Source of the DNA: Tipula vernalis
Taxonomy: Eukaryota > Arthropoda > Insecta > Diptera > Tipulidae
Direction: 5' to 3'
NCBI GenBank assembly: GCA_958295665.1
Contig: OY282558.1
Coordinates: 351,955,034-352,019,033 of the forward strand
Length of the DNA: 64,000 nucleotides
The first letter of the stretch is position 1. Every line of letters starts with the position of its first letter. Positions 13,690-25,053 of this stretch are shown here, piece by piece. A model generated the notes under the pieces. That model was not told the DNA's origin and did no database searches. It saw nothing but the letters and a program-made list of their open reading frames with translations. A program made the position numbers and the translations under genes.

Positions 13690-14470
13690 CCACGATAATC
13701 TTGATCGAAATACATTAATGAGTGAAAATTGTAACAAGCAAACCAGATTCAGAATTGGCGTAGGGTAGCAAATAGGACTCCTTACTGAATGCACAAAATA
13801 CATTTCCAGGGTCATCGTAATCTTGACCAGGAGAGATTGTTTTGGAAAGAAGTAACAGAATTGGCTTGGAAATAGCCATTACTATACCGACATAACAGAT
13901 TTTCAGGGTCATCATAATTTTCATTAGAAGAATTGTTTCAATTTGCATATCCATTATATGTAGTCATTATTAGTAGCTAATATGATCCTTAACTATACCG
14001 ACATAATAAATTTCATGGGCCACAATTATCTTGCTTAAAAAATTTTTGTTTTTAACTTTTTAATGTAAACTATAGATAAACAAAACATTTATTGATGTAG
14101 TGAAGATTCTAACATGCAAACCGGTTTCAGAGTGTACCCAGAGGTAGTCAATAGGGCCCCTCACTATATCGATAAAACAAATTTCCAGTATTTTAATTTA
14201 ATTTAATATAAAATGATTCTCCTATTTTAGGCAGTAAAAAAAGCTCCTTGAGAAAAGTTCACATTACGAAACTTAGGAGAATCATTTTACATTAAATTAA
14301 ATTACAATAAATATTTAATTTATAATTTTAAATAAGGTGGCTTTAGACATAACATTTTCTTTAATATACATATTTATTGATGTAGCAAAACTTCTAACAA
14401 GCAAACCGGATTTAGAATTAGCGCTGACTATCAGGGAGCCAATAGGGAATATAATGTAATGATTGTTGTG
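13690..14470 (+). repeat. Dispersed tandem repeat family, block 2
   Basis: At least four diverged units with CAGGGTCATC(A/G)TAAT, ACTATACCGACATAA and AACAAGCAAACCGG-type segments, spaced about 120-170 bp apart. They are clearly related to 12350-12620. The unit near 14190 is interrupted by a hairpin. Confidence 0.55.
14193..14312. mobile_element. Small hairpin MITE
   Basis: AAAATGATTCTCCTA near 14211 and TAGGAGAATCATTTT near 14275 form ~35-bp inverted arms continuing outward through ATTTAATTTAAT. The total is about 120 bp. It interrupts a unit of the surrounding repeat family. Confidence 0.65.
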
Positions 14471-17400
14471 AATCCACTCTTTAAATGGTATACTAATTAA
14501 TAAGACAGAGACTCGATTTTATGCCGGTGTAAAAGTCTGGAACGGATTTTTACGGTCGTCAACTTTAAATTGTACAGTAGGAAAAACCTTGGGATGAGTT
14601 CTAAGTTTGTGTCGTTGAAGGTAATTCCATATTTTTCTGGAGCAAAAGTCTGGGATAACTTCAAAGCGGTGATTTGTTAGATTATCATTTGTTTGTCTCT
14701 AAATCCGTGTTATTCATTCATAATTACTAATTGCGACAATAAAGTAGCGGATAATCGCACTCAATGCAATTTTAAATGAAATCAGCTGTGTAATTCTCAA
14801 GTTTTTGCTCGCATACGAGTATCAATGGAAAGGATTAAAGATCGAACATTATAGGTTCCTTGATCGTTTTCTTTAATTTCTTAAGTAAGTGTTAATAAAT
14901 ATCAATGTCTTAAAAATATGTTAACTGCCTTAAACTAGCTATTCGAGACAGTTGATATTTAGATTATTAATGGCAAACATTTCAATGATGTTCAGATTGT
15001 GCAGCTTTTTCCCCAAACAATCAACAACTTTATTCAGCGGTTCTCCTTGTTTTGATTAATCTTTGTATATCCCAGAGCTTACATCTTTAATTGAATTCAT
15101 AAGATATGGTTTGGAGTGACATTTAGAAGATTCCTCTCAATTAAATTAATTCCTACTATATGAACATAGAATTTATATATTCCGATCCATTTGACAACAT
15201 CATTAAATATTTTAATTAATTAAAGTTATTTTTAGCTACATTAACAAATATCTAAGTTAATGTATGAATTCATTAAAGATATGTGTGGGTGTAAAATTCA
15301 TAAATTATTTTCAATGGTTTTAAATACTTATACCCATATATGTATGTACATAATATTACGTATGTGCTTCGAATTCCTAATTAGATATAAATACTGGCCA
15401 AGCACCAACAATATCAAAACTTACATATAAACTCAATTAATCTTAAACCCCCTTATATAAAAAAAAAAAAAATAGCACAAAGGCAAAAAATAATCACCTT
15501 CGTAAACAAAAAACTCGAGGAGTGTAAAAGGGCAAAAAAGTGAAAATCAAATATTCGCATATTTTACCAAAGGATTTCACCGATTCGCCTTTTATTCATT
15601 CCCGTAGAAAGTAACAATCATTCATAAAAATTTATTTAATTTTACTTTCGGCTTTTCTAAAACACTTTTCTTGTAGATTAAATAAAAATAATAAGAATAA
15701 AATTATTATTTTTTTTATATTGTATGAATGACTATGACTTATGAGACCACTTAGAAGACTATCATTGTTATTACCGCACACGGGGGTGTTTACAAGTGTG
15801 TATGGAGGTTAAAATCCTTTCTTTTTTTTTTTTTTAATATATTTTTTTGCGTCTTTTGAAACAACATGGAAAAACTTTCATATAGTTAAAAGATTTGTCA
15901 AAAGTACCAAAACAGAGAAAAAAAAAGGATAAAATAATAATGCTCTATACTAGTAATAACTATAATAATATAATAAAGTAAAATGTATCACACATCTGGA
16001 ATAAATTGTAATTTTATACAATTGGTAATGTAATATGAAAAGGATTTGTGCGTTACACACGCACGAATTTTCGAATGATACGATTGGAGATGAAAAAAAA
16101 AAAAATCTTTCAACCGTAATGTATTTTTTTTTTTTACATTCTGAAGCAATTTCAATCCGTCCAAATGGACATTTGGACAAATGAGATATTTTCGCATTAT
16201 TTTTATTATTATTGTATGGCGGGTGGTTTATATTCAAGACGATAAGAATATATTTGAATAAATTAAAGGGGATTTCAACAGTTGTGTTTTTGTAGTAATT
16301 TGTGAATATTATAGCTAAGATGCTGGCCATTAAATGATGTTAGTTTACTTATACTATACACATACCTAATATTTAAAAAAAATCACTTCGTCTTTGCAAT
16401 TTCGTAAGTCAATCACAAAAAATTAAGAACTAAATTTAAAGATATATTCACATGATGTTTTAACTATAATGTTATTTTTATCGGAAGAATTTTACATAAT
16501 GTCTTCTCATAACGGTTAGTTCATTCATCTCATATGGTGCAACAAAGAAAAGTTCCAACAAACTCAATTTCAAATTTTGACGATTTAAATTGAAATTAAT
16601 ATAATCATAATTCGTATGAACTCAATTTAAATTAAAATGTAGATAATATTATAAAACAGAAAAAAATAAAAATTATATTACAAATTTGTAAAATGTTGTT
16701 GAAAAATCATAATTTTAGTAAAATACAATAACTTGAAAATTCCTTATTTAAAATCTTCATTTGTCGAATTTCACCAGTTTTAAAAGAGATCGATATATCT
16801 TTAACGAGGTATTAAATAAATAAAGTAAACAAAACAGTGATTTGATACTAAAGATATGTAACTTTATCCAGTACGTTTTCGCTATTTATTATTAAGTCTG
16901 TGCAAACAAATGCTTAAATTATCTTAACGGAATTTTTGGGGTATTCTAAACTTAGAGAACCAACAAAAACTTTTTTTGTGTTAAAAACGAGAATAAAATT
17001 ATGTTTTACCTGAAAATTATGATTTAATACGGTAATTAACAAAATAGAGAAAAAGTGCGAGCGAAAAATACGTTTTAAACGTAATTTAATTTTAATATTC
17101 CTGCAATTAATTTTTATTTAATACCAATATAGTTTTCTTGTATGTCGTTGTTAAAGCTATGCAGACAACTTTTGTATAAGCTTTTATAAGATTTCTGTTT
17201 TTTCATTGGAAAATGATGTTTATTTTTACTACGGGAAAGATTGAACTTTTCATTATATGACCACTAAAAAAACTGCTAAAAAATTACGACGATTTATTAT
17301 GGCATCTAGATGGCTCATATATAGGGTCCAGATTCTAAAATTGAATAAAAAACAAACCGAGCGGGATTTTGACAATGTTACCCGCATTTCATGACAGCAA

Positions 17401-17884
17401 GTAATTTTTGTTTTTGGATCCAAATTATGATCCAGTGTTCATTAAAAAACATTTGTTTTTGCCTGTATTATCAAAACTAACGGTTTTAAAGACATCCAAA
17501 TTCCAAAAAAATGTCCTGCTTCCATCTGGCAATTTTGATAAGGAAAACGAGATGCACTTATAATAATTTTTTTTTGGTTTATAAATTACACTCACACATA
17601 AGAACAATTAGCTGTGAGTGATTATAAAAACCTAAACCGGTTTTTAAACCGTAAATGTGCTTCAATAGTGTAAAAATAACCATACAAAAGCAGGTATTGT
17701 GTACCCATTTATAAGTTTTACTAAAAGTTGTGAAATAATAAATTATTCAAATAAAACTGCACATTTCAAGCCTGCCAGCATATATTTGCTCATCAGCTCT
17801 GCAAATCCTGTCAACAATAATGCCACTACTGTTAAGCTATTTTGTCATAGCACATATTAGGTGTGTAGATTGAAACTCGGATCT
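14471..17884. other. Anonymous A/T-rich DNA
   Basis: No supportable gene or mobile element. A/T homopolymers occur near 15460, 15830, 16090 and 16125. The longest frame (126 codons, minus strand, 15950-16330) is Ile/Tyr/Asn/Lys-rich and shows no motif, so it is treated as chance. Confidence 0.4.
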
Positions 17885-18691
17885 GGGGTGCTATTCTTGA
17901 AACATTACGAAAATTTTCGTAACCGAAAATTTTCGTAATGCTATTTTCGTAATAGTAATGGTGAAATCATAATTTAGTATTCTTGAAACCATTACGAATA
18001 TAACGAATAGAGGCAAAAAGAAATAATAAAATTTCGAGAGAGAAGATGAAAATGTAAGTTCTTAAAATGGTATTCTTGAAATCCGGATTACGAAAATTTT
18101 CGCAACGGAACGTTACTAAAATTTTCGGATGGTTTTTGTGTTTCTTATTGCATTTCGTAATGAAATCATTTAGATTTTTGTTTTAATTATATTCATACAA
18201 AGACGTTCATAAAACTCAATAATTTCTGTTGATATTTAAAAATAATATTTATTTACATTTCGATAAATATTTATTATTTATATGTTTATTATTTTCTTAA
18301 AAATAAGGGTAATAGCTATAATACTAATGAACAATTAGGGATGTATTTTTAAATGTCGCGTGTTGTAATTGGAATTGGATTGATATACCGTCACAGGCGG
18401 CTAATACTAATGGTACGTAAAGTCATACAATCATACCATCATAACATAATAGTATCGTACGACAATACGATCTAAAATCATATCGTCATAGAATCATAGG
18501 ACAATGCCACTACATAAATAGCCGTGACATCAGTCTACAAAAGTCAAATCCTTAATATAAAGAGGGGAATAAAGATTTTTATTTTCCTATGAAACGTAAA
18601 CAGAATCATATGGGAATTATTTTGTGTTGTCTTTATTTTCAATTTAAATGAACATTTTTATTGATAAATATAAATAATTTTAAATTAAATA

Positions 18692-19033
18692 TATCGAATT
18701 GCAGCTTGTCCACAATTTTAATTAAAATTAATAAAATTTTAATTCACAATTTTGCGTTTTAGTAAACTGATTGTTATTCTCAAACATCGTCAGGTTTCGT
18801 GCTTTTTTAAAAAATTTCATTTCGTAGATTACTAGATTAGTTTTATTACTTTACCAATGCTACTACATAAACAGCCATGATTTATAATAAAACTAATCTA
18901 GTAATCTACGAAAAGAAATTTAGAAAAAATCACGAAGCCTAACGATTTCCCTAAAAATCAATTTACTAAAATGCAAAATTGTTAACTAAAATTTTAATAA
19001 TTTCAATTAAAATTCTGTACAAGCTGCAAGATA
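18692..19033. mobile_element. MITE inserted in the left arm of the foldback element
   Basis: Arms 18702-18845 and 18890-19030 are long inverted repeats. For example AGATTACTAGATTAGTTTTA is matched by TAAAACTAATCTAGTAATCT. The ends read TATCGAATTGCAGCTTG and CAAGCTGCAAGATA. The opposite foldback arm (around 20910-20935) carries the same flanking sequence without the insert, so it serves as an empty site. Comparison gives a TA (possibly ATA) target duplication and a length of about 342 bp. This fits a Tc1/mariner-type MITE. Confidence 0.75.
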
Positions 19034-19524
19034 TACAATGTGTTTCGTCGTCAAGTGAACGGCCGCAAAATTCGGAATATTTAAGTAAAATTATCGCAAA
19101 AAATCCTTTAAAGTGGGTGTCGCCTTTTCAAGTTATGGGCTCGATTTTAATTCTATTTGCGGTTTTTGAAAGTTTATGAGTCACTCTATTTGACAGGTTT
19201 TAAAGAATGTAAAAAATTACGGGAAAATAACATTTTTCTTACTAAAGAAAACCTCTACTTTTTGAAAAACTGAACTGTAAGTCGAGAAAATATCCATTAA
19301 GCTAATTATTTTAATTATTATTATTAATCTACAGCATAATATCTACAAATTGACAAAACTTTGTTACTAGCTAACTCTTAAAAATACTGCGCATAAATCA
19401 CCTAGAGAAAGTAGGGAAACTAAACAGAAAAGATGTTTAAATTAAAGTCAAAGAAATAAAATAATACTGTTTCATTAATAATCAATAAAAACAATTTTTA
19501 TTACAAATTATTAAACATTTTTAA

Positions 19525-20339
19525 TTAAATGACATGTTCGAAATGCTCTCCACTCTCTTGTAAACAAACAAGGGCTCTCCTGATCACACTAGTTGTTGTC
19601 CAGCGCAATTGTTAAGGGTTGCCTCTTGTTTCTGCTGCAGCAGCGAAAATTCTTGCTGTCAGAAATAAAAATCTAGGGGCGTAAGATCAGAGGACCTTGG
19701 CGGCCAGGCTACAGGACTTCCTCTACCGATCCACCGTGGATGATTTTCATTCAAATTATCAAGTATTATCTTTGCAAAATGTGCTGGAGCTCCATCTAAT
19801 TGCAGCTGCATTCGCCTTCTCCTCAACAATGGCACTTTTTCCATGACAACATAATTCCTGAAAATTCCAATAATACGTGTTGATCAAGCCTGTTTATTAC
19901 CGCGTAAGGTCCGACAAGTTAATCGTGGATCATTCCCTCCCATACATTTAGAGAAAATTGGCTCTGGAAAGCTGTCTCCCTTACGACGTTTGGGTCTTCG
20001 ACGGCGCAAACAAGGAGGTTTCTATAATTTGTTATACCCGCCCTGGTGAAAGTAGCTTTATCTGTCCACTATATTCTCCTTATAAAATTGACATCACTTC
20101 TTTGCTGTGAAATTATCCAGTTACAAAAAACTGATCTGGCACGATGGTCCACATCTCCTAGACGTTGAGCACGACGGAAGTAATAAGGATTAAGGCCTTC
20201 TTGACCTCGATATGCCTAATCTAATAGACAGGCGGCTGATACTTGTCGTAGGGTCAGCGCGTGCATTTCCATTACAGAACAGGTTTATAAAATGCATATC
20301 GGCTACATGAGAAGGTGGTAGATCACGCAAATGTGTCAT
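19525..20339 (-). pseudogene. Decayed Tc1/mariner-superfamily transposase (DUF4817 + DDE type)
   Basis: From an ATG at 20339 the frame gives an N-terminal piece with DMHFINLFCNGNARA, typical of the helix-turn-helix end of this insect transposase group. It then jumps, apparently by internal deletion, to a segment with YYFRRAQRLGDVDHRARSVF. Further on come the first catalytic region (WTDKATFTRAGITNYRN, after a stop), the second (LQLDGAPAHF) and the third (AWPPRSSDLTPLDFYF), ending in SGEHFEHVI and a stop at 19525. Stops, frameshifts and the shortened N-terminus make it inactive. It sits in the loop of the foldback element, where it may be the decayed autonomous core or a later insertion; no terminal repeats of its own were found. 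Confidence 0.75.
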
Positions 20340-22456
20340 TGTAATGATTAAGCGTTTACTTAACAAAAACTGTCCTTTTAATTATCACACAAACTTAAAA
20401 TTGTTAAAACACAGAACACTGAGAGTACATAGTGTCACACGATCCGTTAGCGAACAACTCAACTATTTATTATTACTTACCGATTTGAGTTTTCGATCAT
20501 TTAAAAGATTTGGTTAGATAACATCACTATACCTAAAAGGCTACAAACGCCATTTTTTCGACAAATTGGTGTTCGAATATTTTATGAGTTAGGTAGTAAC
20601 AATGTTTTAATAAATATAAACAAAATAAGCATGTCATGGGACATTTTTTCGACTTAGAGTTCATTTTTTTTAAAAAGTTGAGGTTTTTTTAAATAAAAAA
20701 ATCGTTTAAGTAAAAAAATGTGATTTTCCCATAATTTGTTACATTCTTTACAAAAACCTGACTTAGTGTGCAAATTAACCAATAAAGTGAATCATAAGCT
20801 TTTAAAAAACCGCAAACAGAATTAAAATCGAGCCCATAACTTGGGAGATATGATGAAAAATGTGAAAAGCTATCACCAACACACAAGGGGTCACTTGCCG
20901 ACGAAACAGATTGTATTTAATTTAAAATTATTTCTATTTATCAATAAAAATTTTCATTTAAATTGAAAATAAAGGCAACACAAAATCCCATATGATTATG
21001 TTTACGTTCCATTGGAAAATAAAAATCTTTATTCCCTTAACACCACTACAAGTTTTTTTTTTCATGGCTTTTTATGTAGTGGATATCATCGTACTATCAT
21101 ACCATCAATCCATCATGCCATCATGCACGACATAACGTTATATCATCTTTCAATCGTACCATCATACAATCATATGTACCACCGTACCATAAAAACAGAT
21201 TTTTAGAAAAAAAAAATTCTAGATCGGATACGCGATTCTCGAGATATCATGGGTACAGACATCAAGACGTCCAGAAAGACGGACAGACATATTTTTTTTT
21301 TCTTTTTCGGACTCAAGGACTTTCAAAACGTCGAGATAAATGATTTTGGATCTAACAAATTTTTGGCCATTTTTGACAAGATTTCAATACATTGGTCTTT
21401 TTAGACCGAAGTAATTTTCCCTTTAAAAGAAAAAGTAGCATACACAATCATTTTTAATATATTTAATTTAATATTAAATAAATAAGCCATTATTGACAAA
21501 AATTCACAACAATTTATAATTTTAAGTAAAGAAAGCGTCCGCTTCGCTTAATATTCTCAGTTATACTAAACTAAACTAACATTTTTAATCATCTCTTTCG
21601 AAATCTTCTTAGTTTTTTATTCCTCTCTTCGTAATTTTCGTAATGGCTTCAAGAATACTAATTTATGATTTCACCATTACGATTACGAAAATATTGTGCA
21701 TTACGAAAATTTTCGAAATGTTTGAAGACAGGGCATTTAAAATGATAAAACAAAATTGTTCCAAATGAACTTAATGAATGATAAAAATCACACTTTAAAT
21801 TACACATTGCATTAATTAATTTCCAATTATTGCAATTTTAACAAATAAATATATGTAAAAGTTAAATAGGCAATATAGCTTTAAATAGCATATTTTTGTT
21901 GTATTGAATCACATATTCCATTTTTGTCCGCTATAGCCAATTGTCAATTACGAAAAAATCTTATACCCTTAAATGTATTGTTTAAAATTAGAAAGTGGTC
22001 AAGCATTTAAAAAAATACCCCAAGATTTACGTATACGACATGTAAATACAAAAATTTAGAAGAAAATATGGTTTTGTTCTAGTTAGGTAGTAAACAAAAC
22101 CGAATGCATATAATTATGTACATCGTTATCTCGAAATAAATAATACATATTTTTAAGAACACGTGAAACAAAGAAAAAAAAGGTACGCTTTTGTTTTCAC
22201 TTTTTTAACAAATATTGAGAATAGAAAATATTGAGTTTTATGAACATCCTTATCAATATAATTAACACAAAAATCCAAATGATTTCATTACGAAATGCAA
22301 TGGAAAACGAAAAAAACCATTACGAAAATTTTAGTAACGTTCCGTTGCGAAAATTTTCGTAATCCGATTTCAAGAATACGATTTTAGGGTTTTCGTAATA
22401 CTTTGACACTAACTCGCAATACGAAAGTTTTCGTAATGGTTCAAGAATAGCACCCC

Positions 22457-22838
22457 TGAAGTTGGTTGCATTAAAAACATACCTGAACGCATCCAAATCG
22501 CCTGCCATTTTGGACATATGTAGCTTAGTCACTGCTGTTATTTACAAGCTTTTACTCCATGTACATCAATGGACGTCGATAAGCAACATTTACGCCATTA
22601 CATTCTATTCTGATTTCAAATGGAAAAAATGCTTGCCAAGGTATGGAATTCATCAATTCGACTTTCAACAGTAAAAAAGTGGTGTGTAAGATTTCTTGAT
22701 GGCTACCCAGACAACAAAATGAAACCACGGTTTCCAAAAAACCATCTAATTTTTTAAAAACGTTTTTGCAGTATTGTTAGGGTATGTTTCTTAAAAACTA
22801 AAATTATAATATTGTATTTTCAAATAAAAATTTTTTTT
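22457..22838. other. Unassigned spacer right of the foldback element
   Basis: Overlapping 60-70 codon frames on both strands show no motif. No repeat was recognised apart from AAACCACGGTTTCC-like short palindromes near 22720. Confidence 0.35.
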
Positions 22839-23190
22839 AAAACGATCAGAAAACTAAAAATTTTCGTTTAAATATTCAGTTGTTTTCCGTAAATTCGGAA
22901 CGTTTTTGTACATCTGTTTTGTTTCTTAAATAATTCGTATCGGTTTATTAGAAACACTTCTAATTCGAATCAATGGAACTAATTGGAAATCATATTTTGA
23001 AACTAAATTATAACGTTTACATTTCTCAAAATTTATTTTTAGTAAAATTGGTTTCTTTAAAACGATCGTAAAACTAAACGATTACGTTTAAATATTTATT
23101 GTTTCTTAAACATTCGAAAAGTTTTTGTACATCTGTTTTGCACCTTCAATAATACGTTTAATGAAAACGATATAATAAATCGAAATTATA
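22839..23190 (+). repeat. Diverged tandem duplication, ~220-bp period
   Basis: AAAACGATCAGAAAACTAAA near 22839 recurs as AAAACGATCGTAAAACTAAA near 23059. Both are followed by CGTTTAAATATT and GTTTTTGTACATCTGTTTTG, giving a period of about 220 bp. Confidence 0.7.
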
Positions 23191-23326
23191 ACGTTTTATA
23201 TCTGTGGGTAGGTACAATTTTAATACATTGAGTTTTTTGGTTTTTTAATGTATTCAGTTCAGTGTTCGAATAGTACAAAAATTTCAGTCCTTTTCAGTCG
23301 TTCATAGTGCATAGTTGATAGTGCGG

Positions 23327-23598
23327 TATATCGTCGCCGTAGTTCTATCTTGGTGTAAGTCCAAAATCACATATTTTTTTTACCCGCGATAAATTTTGAA
23401 GTTTTCCAAGTGTTTTGGGTTTCGTAGGAAGAAGGAAAAAGAAAAGCGCAAGTGTAAAACATTACAAATTTTATCGATTTGGATCGAAATATCGGAATTT
23501 AGTTAGAACAATAGTATTTGAATAGGGCTTCAAAACGAATTTTGTCAAAACTAAAAGGGTGGCGCTTACACCAAGATAGAACTACGGTGACGATATTA
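23327..23598. mobile_element. MITE with 31-bp TIRs and 8-bp target duplication
   Basis: Positions 23329-23359 and 23565-23595 are 31-bp inverted repeats with one mismatch (core TAGTTCTATCTTGGTGTAAG). The element is flanked by identical TAGTGCGG at 23319-23326 and 23599-23606. An 8-bp duplication points to the hAT superfamily. No coding capacity. It lies about 60 bp upstream of the candidate start of the next gene. Confidence 0.75.
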
Positions 23599-23656
23599 TA
23601 GTGCGGTGCATATATTTTTAATATTAAAATTAATTTTTGCTTTGTGTCATCACATC

Positions 23657-23830
23657 ATGTCTTCACATATATACATACATATTTCGGTAAGTATAGTGTG
23701 AATTTATTTTAAAATAATAATTTAAGCCTTCGTTAGGCTGACATAAATTGTACATGCACAATATGTACAATTTGGCCAAAGAGAGATCTCGCAAGGGATG
23801 CGGTATGGACTACTGCCCTCTATGCCATAG

Positions 23831-23900
<70 letters not shown>

Positions 23901-24198
23901 TATAATTCATATCTAATGAAAGTATGTTTGAACACTAGTCTTTAATTTTAAATATTTTCAGATTTCATATATGAGCACGTTTGGTGGACCTCATGCTACT
24001 GGATGCGCAAGTAATATTTTAAAAATTTTAATTAAGGATAAACTCCTTAATAAATGTTCATGGACAGGGACGGGTATTAGCCATAAAAAACCATTTTTGC
24101 AATACAAGGAATTGCAAAATGTTATTCTACTGGCTGTACGCGACAAATATCCAACTTATACGGACCACGAAAATACAAAATTTTTAAAGGATTATTGA
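23657..24198 (+). CDS. Candidate two-exon small gene, possible DUF4806-like domain
   Basis: Exon 1 (23657-23686) starts at ATG and ends before a consensus GTAAGT donor at 23687. Exon 2 (23962-24198) follows a TATTTTCAG acceptor ending at 23961. Joined, the frame stays open and gives about 88 residues. The exon 2 part contains FGGPHATGCASNILKILI and then CSWTG and AVRDKYPTYTD; this spacing of a GG motif, a hydrophobic helix and a SW/W-G turn recalls insect DUF4806 domains. An AATAAA lies at 24490. The TGA stop is followed in frame by a basic stretch containing RVAERENQRH, which may mean the stop is premature and the copy decayed. The intron holds an AT microsatellite. It could instead be a transposon-derived fragment; function unknown. 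Confidence 0.4.
23832..23903. repeat. AT microsatellite in the candidate intron
   Basis: About 35 AT units with a single C interruption near 23895. Open frames of alternating Tyr-Ile on both strands are artefacts of it. Confidence 0.95.
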
Positions 24199-24337
24199 AA
24201 ATCGTCGAATACTCGATTACTAAGAGTAGCAGAGCGCGAAAACCAACGCCATAAACTTCTGATTTACATTGTTATTATTGAATAATATGATTTATTTTAA
24301 GTTAAAAATCATTTTTATTGCTTGTTATACTAATGAA

Positions 24338-24341
<4 letters not shown>

Positions 24342-24408
<67 letters not shown>
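24342..24408. repeat. AT microsatellite downstream of the candidate gene
   Basis: About 33 uninterrupted TA units, about 80 bp upstream of an AATAAA at 24490. Confidence 0.95.
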
Positions 24409-24411
<3 letters not shown>

Positions 24412-24499
24412 CCGTAATATTGTATGTAAATAATTATATATTGAATTTATAATATGAACTACTTTAATTACTTTCTTTAAGAAATTAATAAATAAAATT

Positions 24500-25053
24500 T
24501 TAAAAATAACCGGTTTTCGAGTTTATTTTTATTCCATTATGCTCACGATATTTTTACTTTCAGTGAATTATCTTATATTCAATTCATTTTTTCGAAAAAC
24601 GTTTTCACAACGTTTCCAAGGAACACGCGATTTAAAGAAATATATTGCATATTCAAAATCCTTATTGAAACGTTTCAAGCAAACCGTTTCTCGTTAAATC
24701 GGAACCATTCAAAGCAGTGTTTTAAACGTTTTAAAAAAAACAACGGGTATTAAAATTCTCTTTTTATCGCTCTATAAAACGCGCCAATAAAACCTGCATT
24801 AAAAAGTCTTTGGCTTTTATATTTCTTTAAAACCGTTTCAAAAGAACGTAATTAGAAAACGTAAAACGAACAGCTGCAGTTAAACATTTCAAAACCGTTT
24901 TAAAATGTTTTTTAAAATTATTGAATAGTTTTTTTGAACCTGGACAAACTTGGGTGCTAGGATGTTTCTAAAACGCGTTTAGATCGGAACTGTTCCAAAT
25001 ATTGAAACCAGGTGGTTTTGAAACCATAGTTTCAAATACAGTACAAAACTAAC
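24500..25053. other. Spacer rich in AAACGTTT-type words
   Basis: Words such as AAACGTTTTA, GAAACGTTTC and AAACCGTTT recur about ten times. The similar vocabulary at 22750-23190 suggests both flanks of the candidate gene belong to one larger repeat or element. No coding sequence was seen. Confidence 0.4.

Larger units (their letters stand above)
17885..22456. mobile_element. Foldback-like palindromic element (~4.6 kb)
   Basis: The outer ends are inverted repeats: GGGGTGCTATTCTTGAA at 17885 and its reverse complement ending at 22456. Both are followed inward by several AT-rich palindromic TTACGAAAATTTTCGTAA modules. Left segments 17890-18055 and 18072-18240 match 21597-21725 and 22220-22375 in inverted orientation. 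Inner arms 18520-19285 match about 20645-21060. Both arms carry short tandem repeats of the type ATCATACCATCAT (18420-18490; 21080-21190). Long inverted arms with internal tandem repeats around a loop resemble foldback (FB/Galileo-like) elements, but the termini match no family I can name and no target duplication was found. Confidence 0.7.

Noticed and set aside
15950..16330. 126-codon minus-strand frame
   Set aside because: Low-complexity A/T-driven composition, no motif and no splice or promoter context.
18979..19179. Open frames in the foldback arms that share SYGLDFN/MGSILIL-like segments on opposite strands
   Set aside because: The similarity is due to the inverted repeat; the frames differ between the arms and are not conserved as protein.
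17870..22470. Target duplication for the foldback element
   Set aside because: The left flank (CTCGGATCT) and right flank (TGAAGTTGG) do not match; none can be claimed.
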